Below, piece after piece: positions 25,483 to 36,100 of a stretch of 64,000 nucleotides of DNA; position 1 is the first letter of the stretch; the number at the start of each line of letters is the position of its first letter. The stretch comes from Echinococcus granulosus (lineage: Eukaryota; Platyhelminthes; Cestoda; Cyclophyllidea; Taeniidae), in contig NW_020170422.1 in NCBI RefSeq assembly GCF_000524195.1, forward strand, positions 451,660 to 515,659. The letters are read 5' to 3'. The notes beneath the pieces are model-generated. The model saw nothing but the letters and a program-made list of their open reading frames with translations, searched no databases and was not told the DNA's origin. Made by a program: the position numbers and the translations under genes.

Positions 25483-28400
25483 ATGGCCACTGTTGCGGCG
25501 GTGATGGAATGGGTTGTTCGAGTCGAAAATGGGGGCCTTCTGAACGCACTCTTTGTGAACTCGCCGACAAATTCCCAGGATCCACAGTTTACTTTAGCTG
25601 AAGGTGGTGGACCCAACGCTTTAGACTTTTTAATCAATATGCTCAGATCGGAGCCCCTGTCACTACCTATTCTAGAGGCCATGCCTGAGTCCCATGGTGG
25701 CGGGGTAGCAGGGGTTAACAACGCCAATGCTCATCCAAATCGTGAACCGGAGATACTTTGGATTACTACAGGTCTTCTGGGAACTATTGTTATTCTCATC
25801 ATTGTCTTGCAGATCATCAATTGCTGTTGTTGTTGCTGTGGACGAAGGAATGTAAGTTATACCTGTACTTAACGCATTAAGTCCACGAATCGTGGTCCAT
25901 TCTCATATAAAATATACTGTTCCTGCTAACGTTTTAATGACGCGTAAATAGTGTCCGTACGTTTTAACATTTAATTTACCGCCTCTGTTTAAATCGGTGT
26001 CAAAAAAAGCGTTGGCAAAGCGTTTGACCTTAAAACTATTCTTGTGGCAGTGACTTGCGGAAGTTGATGTGACAATGACACGATTTGAAGGCTCACATTT
26101 GTCGCTAATGACTACCACATTTTGGCATCACATTAAAATTATTGAAATTGACGGCACCTTCTCCGCACTTTATTGTAAGGCAGAAAATAATTTTTCTGAC
26201 AAATGTTGCTTTAAAATATTTATTTATAATCATTATTAATTTCCTCAAAAATAGCTGATGTAAGGTATTGCTTTAGAATTTATGTTTACACTTTGTTATT
26301 TTAGATAAAGCCTTTGAGTAAATGGTTGAATTGTTGTGTTGTGGTTCTATTTACCCGAGCTGGTGTTCTCAAGCCTCACCTTTTCTGGTCCCTATGTCCC
26401 GGGAGATTCCACACTTCTGATCTTCAGCGCTGTCTTAATTACCCACTGCATGTCTTAATCAGTAGACATTTCTTAAATCGAAATTATTTTTTTTTAATTT
26501 TAGCGCCACCTAAATCGTGTGCAAATGGTGGCGGTTGACACGGATTTTGAGCACAAGAACTTGGTGTGTCGCATCATCTATATCACTTTGTTAGTGATTG
26601 CATTGCTCTTTGTAACAGCATCTGTGATACTCCTCGCGATCTACTCCAGCAGCACAGGTTTGATTGTCTCTTATCTTGAGGCACATCCACAAACGTCAAC
26701 ACCAAATCCCACCCCTTTGCCTGATGGACTGCAGGCAACAGTGAAACACTTATCCATCTTTATCGAGAGTGGGATCAAATCGGGTCAAAAACTCACTAAC
26801 AAATCACTCGATAGCTTTGTTCGACAGACAAATGTGAGTTGTCTTTTCCAAAGGCTCTAAAGTGGTGTATGGAATACAATGTAAAATAACATTTATATAC
26901 TTAATTTATAAGAGCAGAGCTACTGATTCCCACTAGCAAATATTTCTTCTAAGAAACTTTCAGTCTATTCAGTTGTGTTACCAAGCACAGGATGCACAAT
27001 GTCTTAGTTGTCAAGTTGTAGAGGAAGAAAAACGAATTTGCCATACTGAGACAGGTGATAAAATAGACTTTACCACTGTTTAGTTGCACCTTCCGTGATT
27101 CTTCACATTGGCTGTTTTGCATGGGCTAAAATGACTTGAGTATCTTAGATACCTTCATATTTTAACGGCAAACACAATTCAAGCCTGCTTTAACCGTTCC
27201 AAGTAGGTATTTTAGAAGTCGGAAGCCTTTGTTCGTATGAACTGCACTTGGCTAAAAAAATTGGCCCTTACCTGCAAGCAATATTGAAGGGTACCATGAA
27301 TCAAATCAGCTCGGATTAAGGTCGCATAAGTCGGTTATTAGGTCTTTTAGAAGAACATATCATTGGGTCTCCATGGAGTCATTTCCAACCTACTAGACTA
27401 TCTGAAGGCTTCAGGTGTCGTCGAGAAGGGCAAGTCGAATCTAGACGCTATCAAAAACTGCAGTGCCAATGCCGATTCTTCAAGCTCGATGATGAAAAAC
27501 TTCCAAACACATATCACTGATGTTAAAAATCGAGTTGCTAAAACAAAAAGCATGTACCAAAAGGAATTTGATAAAATTAAACTCTGTGATGGAACTTGTG
27601 AAGACTTGAAAGTAGGTCTACTTTTATTTAATTTTATATATAATTTTTTAAAAATCAATAGATGGCAGAGCATTATTTTTTGGGGTAAAATGAATAGGAG
27701 CTTAATGTTATTTTGTCATTCAGTCACAGTTGTCCAAAGCAATATATCACAAAAAAGTAGGTAAAATACCAATTAAACGGAATTAATGAGTGAGAAATCG
27801 TTATTAGGGGGAAGATAAGGTAAAACTGCTATGGAGAGGATAAATCCCGGGGCCTTATCTGGAGTCGAAATATAGACCTCAAAATTAATAAGTTAACAAA
27901 TGGATATATGCTTAATTTTCAGTAGTAAAATTTATATATTTTAATTTTCTTTCGCCTTTTAGAAAAGAGTAGAGCAGCTACAAAGTCCTTTTGACCCAGA
28001 AAAATTAACTGATGGCGTTTTGGACACATTAGCCAGGGAGCTAGATACCATTCACAATGATTTGGCTAAACAGCAAGAAAAACTTCAAACTGCAATCAAT
28101 GATACCCAAGGCTCAGCAGATCAAATCATGGCCTCACTGGAAAAAGAACTTAACTTACAGCAAATTTTGAGCACCGTCGATGAATTGTGGCCACGAGCCG
28201 AGACACAGTCACAAGAGCTAGTGCAGAACATACGAAATGCCATTGAGCCTATAACAACACAAGTTTCACAGGGCGCTGAATTAGCTCGCATTACCCTCTA
28301 TTCTATCGGTGGATTTTTCATATTCATGGTGCTTATCGCAATCCTCATTTCCGTTCGTCTTCTTTACAGAGGTGTGAGAGATCGGCTCTACGGCGATCCA

Positions 28401-31400
28401 GATGATGTTTCAGTTGGTAGGTTTGGAATTGCAATTATTGCACAGACTTCGCGCTCCCTTTGGTATGTTAAAATATCCCATCTGATCCACTGTAAATCAA
28501 ACAAAAGTGATCAGGAGTTTCCAAGTCAAATGGCAGAATTCAAGGTTGTGCAGGTAAAAGACAAACGGAAAAGATGTAGAGGAAAATTATCGTCTACTTA
28601 TGTCGTCAACAGTGCTGATATAATCCTTCAGTCGCGACAGCCCTTTCTAACTGTGAGCAAAATAAGCTACCTAGGTTTCATTATGGAGAAAACCCTAAAC
28701 TTTCATGATAAAATATTTTTTCAACTTAGACTTGTCTTAGTACACAGAAAGAGCTAACATTTCCATGTTGCAAGCATTCGCAAATATTAGTATCATCCTT
28801 TTCTATAGGAGAATTTGACTCTTTTGTAACAGAAGTTTCATGCAGTAAATTTCACCGGAAATGCCTGCTGTGCTGCTAGCCGCTGACGAAAATGTATGGA
28901 CTTTACTGCTTACAGTCTGAACACGACATCACGCTGTGCGCTTAAAGTCTTTAGCATAAGTACTTATCTCTTCATTTTACAATTTTAATCACCACTACTC
29001 CTGCCTGCCATCTTAGCTAACAGCGTCCTGATAAGGTATGTTGCATGTGCACTGCCAAAAAACGGCATATTGCACACAGTATCATCATAATAGCATCGCA
29101 TTTTGGGCTTTTTATAAGTAAAATTCCACATTTGACATGAACATTCCCCTCAACATCCATAATTTGACTCCTTTCTTTCTTTCAACTTGAAAACCCTCCC
29201 CATGCTTAGGTTCTAGTCTCAATGGGTGGGATAAACTTGCGTGTGGCAAATGTTCTGCTTGTTGCTGTTCAGTGTTTTTCGTGCCAGTATTGCTTATCTT
29301 CGGCATCCTGGTGGGCGCTCTGCTCTTCCTGCTGACCACAATATCAGGTTAGTGGTGTGATATCATCAAGCATTTTTACACAAATTGGCACTGTAAGTGA
29401 CCACGAGCAGTATATTAAAGGAGGTAGTAAAAGCTGAATTAGGTGTGATAACCTTGCGCATCGTGAGTAAGTGAATAAATTTATTCATGCTTGGCACAGT
29501 CAGTAGGTTTGTGGCAAAGGAAATGCTTTCATTGCATGTTGTCTTTTGTGCGAAAGGTGAGGGATGCATATATCTGTCTCGGGAAAGTGCTGTGAACAAA
29601 ACAGATTTCGTAATGAACAGCCTCGTGGCTGAGCAGTGGGGCTCGATCCTGGGTGATACCGGTGGGAATGGGGACAGTTTGCTGAATGCTTCTCCACCAC
29701 GAAACGTGCTTACTGCCCTGATGAAGACCTGTGATTACGCAGAGGACCAGGCGATTGTAGGCCTTCTTTCTGCCATGAAGTACGAGAATCTGGTGGATGT
29801 GCAAAAGCTCGTGAATAGCCAGAAGGTGCAGGATGGAATTAGCAGTGGAAGGGTGTATGTGTTATCTTCGTTTGATTTTGATATTTCTATGCATTAGCGT
29901 GGGTGATAATGAGCTGCAGTTGATTTGTGCTGTGTATCTTTGAAAAGACCGTAATCAGATGGCGTTGTTAAATAGCTTAAAGTTGGAGTTCTACAGCAAA
30001 GGAAGACGTAATGCTCAGACAGAAAATGTATTGTCGACATCAGCATGGCTTAGAATTGCCAGCATGTTCCAGAGGGCCACCCACCTAATGAAGTTACAAT
30101 GCCTTTGGAACGATGCATTCCCCTCGTCAGAATCAAGAGTTAAACAAACAGCCAAAGCAATGCACAATTCTAAAGTTCATTTATGTACTTGTGCTAAAAT
30201 GATCGGTATGTTAATAATATTAATTGTGTAATCCCAATAAAATAAGGAATAGGGCAGGAACATCTAGTTGCTCACCCTGTAATACATGGGAAATGAAGCA
30301 AATGAAAATAAGTCTTCTAAAAATTAGAACTCTACTGGACCATTGGCATAGTGGGCATAAAATGCATCGGGCTGGTGTGGCATATTCATTTCTACTTTAA
30401 GCATCGTCGTAAAACAGATGAAAGATTTGCATTAACTCGGTGAAATTGGATCAGGTAATATTCTCACATTTGCTGAAGAAGGAGTAGTGGAATGTAGAAC
30501 CGGAGTGTGAATGATGGTGGATCGCCATGATATTGCCCCTAACGAATCCATAGCATTAGTATGTTTGGTCTGAGGGTGGTGTGGGTGAAAGTGCAAAAAT
30601 CTGCAGCAGTTGGTCAAAGCGTAAGCAATTGGTTCAGTTCTAAGGATCTCTGATGGAGAGTTTCGACTTGCCCGCTGACTGGATCTTATCATGCTCTGGT
30701 ACGGACAATCAAGAGGTGAGCCTGAGGGGCTGATGCTTTCATTGTCGACATAATGCAATCTTCAGGGATTGTGGTCAATGGGTATGCATTTTGCAACTAG
30801 ATTTCAGTGATATGTGAAACCGTTTCCTTCAAGGGGTGGTTTAACTTGGGTGGATTAAAGTTACCTAGTGGTTGCGAGGTATGTAGCATCAATATGTTGT
30901 TTGAAAAGTGGCACGATGCAAATCCCCATGTACATTGCAAACGGATAAATCAAGGAGCGAGAAAATCTTAGTTTGAATTATTCGAATCCAGTCACTCAAG
31001 CTGGTCTTATTTTCAGTATTTATTTCTTTGTGATACACTTTATTAGGCTTGCTCAGTCCACATTAGTTCACAATGATTCCCCAGAATGAGAATGACGTAG
31101 AAGAATTTTACCCCAAAGAAACTGATAACTACAACAGCCACAGAATTAATAAGTACCTGTTTCTTTGTAGATTTTTTCTCCAGAATGCAAAACTTCGAGA
31201 ATTTATTCAATACCGGCATTGCCAAACTAACCAAAGAATTGCAAAATGTGACGACTTCCATGTTGGAGCAAGGCCTCAAATAGAGCACCTTCATGCAGGT
31301 ATCAACGTAGTGAATGACGATAAGAAAGAATTTCGATCCCCATTCAACGGTTTAATAGAGGCGCTAAAGGCAACTACTTCTGTAAGCTTGTACTTTTCTT

Positions 31401-32170
31401 CGTATTTTACCATGTTCTCTTACCTTTAAGTCTTAATCCCTTTCCCCAGAGTATGGAAGAGTACTTGATAACATCATGCCATAATTGCTCAAAGTAGATC
31501 CACTTAACCTGACATTTCAGCTCTGCCAGCCATATTTAACCAATATTCCAACAAGCAAGCCCAGCTTGACTAGTCAAATCAAGTGTGTTGGAGAAAGTAG
31601 CCATGAAGAGTTGAGCATTGAGCTTCACAATGTGATTGAATAAATTGACATTAAAACACAGTAATCCAGAAAACACTCTCTCCCTCAATCCCTCCCTCCC
31701 TCCGTCCCTCTCAGCAAGCGTCAAATGAGAGTGCACTGGAATCGGAGGTGGGAAGTCAGTACGACAGAGTGGTTATGGAGTTGACGAGTTTCATGGAGAA
31801 GGATGGCAGTGAGTTGTTTGCACAGTTGACACAAGAACTGCTGCCCTGTCGTGAGGCACACGAGGCGTACAGTGCGGTGACGGGAGCCACATGTGGAGGA
31901 GTGAATCTTCTCCTCGGTTTCGTCTATGTCCTCGCACTCAACGTCCTCTTCTTGGTCTTCCTTTACTTCGCTCTCTTCAACCTCGCCTTCTTCCAGGGAG
32001 TTCTAATTGACATGTCAGCCGAGGAGGAGGAGGAGGAGGACAGCAGCAGTGATGACGATGATGAGAGTGAGGAGTCCGATGAGTCGACCAGCTCCAGTAG
32101 TGTCAGTGTGAGCAGTGAATCAGCCACAAGCGATGAGGAGGACGATAGTGATGAGGCTGTGCGAACTTAA
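25483..32170 (+). CDS. PROM: Prominin-family five-span membrane glycoprotein, gene A (exon 8 altered)
   Basis: Exons: 25483-25851, 26504-26833, 27351-27611, 27963-28416, 29210-29347, 29557-29854, a disturbed exon ending 31381, and 31715-32170. All junctions are GT-AG and phases match genes B and C. Exon 1 carries TM1 followed by a run of six cysteines. Exon 2 carries TM2, then VSYLEAHPQ and LPDGLQA, shared with B and C. Exon 3 ends with a Cys pair (CDGTC). Exon 4 holds TM3, exon 5 a CCCS stretch plus TM4, exon 6 GCIYL and KTC, exon 9 PCREAH, TCGG and TM5. Prominins organise cholesterol-rich membrane protrusions at the cell surface; that role is known for the family and only inferred here. The C-terminal tail is unusually long and acidic. 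Exon 7 was not found. Splicing exon 6 to 31171 would keep one open frame (838 aa). The start is the first ATG after an in-frame TGA. Confidence 0.85.
29985..30164 (-). mobile_element. LTR-like repeat in the gene A interval after exon 6
   Basis: Diverged copy with GGAAGACGTAATGCTC, AGAGGGCCACC and GAGTTAAACAAACAGCC. It sits in the stretch where exon 7 of gene A would be expected and is antisense to the gene. Confidence 0.55.
31143..31381 (+). other. Gene A exon 8: frameshifted relic with an alternative open frame
   Basis: Read from 31143, the frame starts ELIS, matching ELIN at the start of gene B exon 8, and continues with FENLFN against FEILLK. It hits TAG at 31281-31283. The C-terminal part resembling B (GLIEAL against HEAINSL) is in another frame, open from 31171 through 31381, where a GTAAGC donor follows. 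The block is 239 nt against 273 in B and 276 in C, so a net deletion not divisible by three would explain the shift. No AG precedes 31143 directly, but a good acceptor (CTGTTTCTTTGTAG) ends at 31170. Joining exon 6 (phase 2) to 31171 restores an open frame into exon 9. Confidence 0.6.
31677..31714 (+). repeat. Long pyrimidine tract before the last exon of gene A
   Basis: CTCCCT-type repeats run into the CTCTCAG acceptor at 31714. The tract is much longer than an ordinary branch-acceptor region. Confidence 0.8.
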
Positions 32171-32441
32171 AGGGGAACTGTACGGACATGGTCATCACGG
32201 GATGATGCAAGTGGTTTTGTTCTCCGACTGGACCAGAGCTATGTCATGCTTGAGTTTGAGCAAACATTTACATACGTTTGATGTTGTTTGTGTTGTCGTG
32301 GTGGTATTTTTTTCTACAAAATAGAGGCCGTACTGCTTAATTAGAGGTGCCAATGATTATATCTTAAATCTTCATTTGGCAGAAGAAATTCATAAAGTGG
32401 AATAACCTGGGTCGGAACACCCCATCTAGCAACGGTTTTTA

Positions 32442-32447
32442 AATAAA
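32442..32447 (+). terminator. Candidate polyadenylation signal of prominin gene A
   Basis: The first AATAAA after the gene A stop codon, about 270 nt downstream. It is placed suitably before the start of gene B. Confidence 0.4.
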
Positions 32448-33051
32448 GTGAAAACTTTGTAGAAGATTTATCAAGTGTTTGAAAGTGAAGGAGATGTGGG
32501 TTGTATAAATCAGCCCACTTGATGAAATATCTCTTGCCATGTGCCATGGGATTGAGGGCATGTGATTGGGATTGCACAATTGAAAGTGCAGGGCATAATG
32601 TGCGAAATATCAAAAATATATTTATATGCGAAAGTTTGGCATATTGATCAGGAAATACTTCATAGTGCTCAGTAATTCACAGAGAGTTCGATTTGTAAAA
32701 TTAGTTTCATTAATTCCAATAGGAATCAAGTTACTGCCCTTCCCAACACACTCATTAATCACCTATTTCCTCTATATCTAAAGAAAATACACGGTGTGAC
32801 GAAGATAATGTAAATCAGATGACCAAATTATTTATTTTTCCTTGATAGTAAGTCACCAGTTTTTTTAATCTCATACATCTGCCTACTCTAGTTATGAGGT
32901 CATTTTATGCTTGCTGTGACCTGTTTGCGTAGGCGGATGAGGCGATTGGTGAGATTGGCGTAATTTTTCACTTGTGACTAGTATCATCCAATTAGAGCAA
33001 TTCATCTGTTATTTGCGAGCTTGCTGGCACTTCTCTATATATTCGGAAGTG

Positions 33052-33060
33052 TATATATAG
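33052..33060 (+). promoter_or_regulatory. TATA-like element upstream of prominin gene B
   Basis: TATATATAG lies about 125 bp before the gene B ATG, and a second TATATAT occurs about 15 bp upstream of it. The position would suit a core promoter in the 1-kb A-B spacer, but the sequence could also be chance AT-richness. Confidence 0.35.
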
Positions 33061-33168
33061 TGTGCTTATATCCTCGTTTTCCAGTCCTGTACGTTCGTGC
33101 TTGCACATTCTATTTGCAAGTATGTTAATGCTGCATTGTAACCTCAGCTTACTGCTGCCTCATTTTAG

Positions 33169-33185
33169 GGAGAATTGCTTCAGTG
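33169..33185 (+). promoter_or_regulatory. Short leader with splice acceptor before gene B ATG
   Basis: CTCATTTTAG ends at 33168, only 17 nt before the ATG. It looks like the 3' end of a 5' UTR intron or a trans-splice acceptor. Comparable sites precede genes A and C. Confidence 0.4.
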
Positions 33186-36100
33186 ATGGGACTTCAGTTC
33201 TCGTTGATCGCCACAGTGGCGGCTGTAATGACATGGGTTATTCGAACGGAGAACGGAGGTCTTCTCAATGTGCTCTTCCGTATCGTCGCCACCCCCTTGG
33301 GACAAGATCCGCAGTTCAGTTTGATCTCCAAATTGGATGAACCGGTTGTTGGCTACTTCAAGAACATGCTTTTATTCAAACCCGTGCCACTGCCCATTCT
33401 CCAAGCTATGCCGGAGTCCTTGGGTGGAGGTCAGGCAGGCGTTGACAGTGCCCACGCGAACCCAAATCGTGGACCGAATATCTTCTGGATCACAGTGGCC
33501 ACCTTTCTGCTCGCCATCGTGCTCATTGTCTTAATACAGGTTATCAACTCCTGCTGCTGCTGTTACAAGAAGAAAGATGTAAGTGTATCCTGTTTCGCGA
33601 TGGATAGGCTGCCCTTATTAGTGCATTGTTTGTGTTGATGCCTTGTGGGATGCAAGCATGTCAGGACCACAAGCATGACGGTGCATTGAGGTGACAGAGT
33701 CTCTAGAAACATTGAAGAGACTCGCATATAACGTCATTCGATTCTTAGCTAAGTCTTACCCCAAACGTGACACGAAGAATTAGGAATACTTGGTGGTGAT
33801 TTGTGTTGTGTTTGCAGATGTAGGATGTGCACAACAGCTACCTGAGTGATGATGCCACCACTTCATTTCTTCTACACAGCATTCAATTCTGCCATCTTAT
33901 CAGTAGTGTTTGATGTGGAGAGCACTCCACTCTCACAAAATCACTTCAAATTCGCAATGCTCTAATTTCCAGGCAAAATGTGTATGTCTGTTCCTCACTT
34001 GTTCTGCAGCACCATGGTTCGATGAATGCCCTACAAATGGCAGCACTGCGGTCCGACTTCCGCAACAAGCAGCTCATCTTCCGTATCGTCTACACAGTGC
34101 TACTAATACTCGCGTTGGTCTTCTTGGCAGTCTCCATCATCCTACTGATTGTGTACTTCAGCAGTGCTGGACTGGTTGTCTCCTATCTCGAGACGAATCC
34201 ACAGCCACCGACGAATCACACGCCTATCTCCCTACCTGATGGACTACGTGCCACGATATCGCATGCGTCTTCTTTCGTCAGCAACGGGATTGCCAACGGT
34301 CGTACGCTCACCAAGAGGGTGCTCAATGAATTCATCCAGCAGACTGACGTGAGTGCATCGCATTTGTAACTTCAATCTTAACCGACACTTGGATGCATGT
34401 GAAAGCGTTGTTTCCACTGTCACTCTGTACATATTTCTACTTCACCGCCTCCTCCTCCTTCTGACTCTTCTCCACTCCATGCGTGTTATTGGCAGTGCAT
34501 CCGTAATACCGCAAATGAGACACTGAATGGCAAATTGTAACACTTTAAGCCTGTATCACGATGGCTTGATTGGGAGTTTGGTGTGGTCTTAGTGTAAATC
34601 TTCCATCATAACTGATGCAAATGGAGGTGTTAGTAGTGATTGTGGAGAAAGGTGGAATAGTTGCACTCATCATCTTGTTTAATTTGTACCTCGTATGTGA
34701 TAAAGGCATTGAATATTGACATTCTTCATACTTCATTGCGTGCTGCGTCAAATGGTGATAAATTTGTAAAGTCTGCGGAGACTTACTAAATTGTAGCAAG
34801 CAATGCCTCTCCTGAGGCCAGAAGAAGTCACAATACTTGGCAGAGTATGCACTGCGAGGGGAGAGGATGACTGGGGGACTAGTGGCGTGACTTGGAGGCC
34901 ATGTTGATCAGCACAGTGCAGTGGCAGCACTTTAAGTGGCCGAGTTAGAGAATTCGAGAGTTAAACAAACTATGGGTGTATAGGTAGAAAGTTGAGCCAA
35001 TTAGAAAAAGTTGGAAAGTAATCAATCGTGAAATGCATTTAAGCTGTCATAAATTGCTCACCTCTCGCATTGCCAACTCTGTGCTTTCCTTCAGGACAAA
35101 ATCTACGCGGAAGTCTTGGATACAATCGAAAGGTTGCTGGGATACTTGGGAGTGCGAAATGCACTGAAAAAGGGCGAGAAGACTGTGGAAGCTATGAAGA
35201 CTTTTTCTTCCTATGTGAACAGTGTCTACGGAGATATTGCTTCTCTCCACAATGCAACCGTATCTCTTGACAAGGAACTGACAGATGTTCGCGTTTCATA
35301 TGCTGAAGCATTTGGCAAAGTCAGTAACTGTAATGCATGGGAAGAGTGCCAGAAGTTAAATGTGAGTTGTTTACCATCAGCACTGGTTTAATAATCCTCT
35401 TGCACAGTTAGTCAACTAAGTAAAGCAGTAATTCTTTGAGCATTGAGAAGGCGCTATTTAGTCTTAAAGCTATTACTTATTGTATGAACATGAAGACTAT
35501 AGATAATTATGATGTATGAAACACTTGAGGAAACTAATAATTGCTTAAGTAGTACTCAATGATTGCAATGTTATCCAATAATATAACCCCAATATCTTTC
35601 CATCGTATTTATCTTTCACCCTTATCAGACACCTTATTAAGGAATTTACTATTCGTAGGCAACCGTCGCAAAATTTAAAAGTCCAGTGTCTTTAAACGCA
35701 GTTAATACTACTGTAATAAAAACATTCGGTGAGGGATTGAATCGGACCATTGGGAACTTATCAAGACCACTAGAAGAAGTTCGAGAAACCATCACCAAGC
35801 TTCAAAACTCAACAAAGGAAATTCTGGATACCCTAAAAACTCAGCTCAATTTAGCTCAAATATTGGACCAGATTGAGCCATTTTGGAATGATGCCCAGTC
35901 TCAATCAGAAAAATTGCTGAAAGAACTCAACGACATGATCCGCTCAGTGGAGACACAGGTTCCCAAATACGTGAAATACATTCGAATTGGCTTCTATGTT
36001 GTGGGTGGCGTGTTTGCAGCCATGATGGTAATCGCAACGCTGATTGCCACGCGCCTTGTTTACCGAGCTGTTCGCGACCGTCTCTTCGCTGATCCCAACA

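Noticed and set aside
28417..28757. Extension of gene A exon 4 to a longer C-terminus
   Set aside because: Homology stops exactly at the GTAGGT donor at 28417, and exon 5 continues in the right phase.
30433..30500. Possible gene A exon 7 (frame reading EIGSGNIL, resembling QIGSLNIS of gene B)
   Set aside because: A stop lies just upstream in frame, no acceptor in the right phase is present, and similarity ends after about ten residues.
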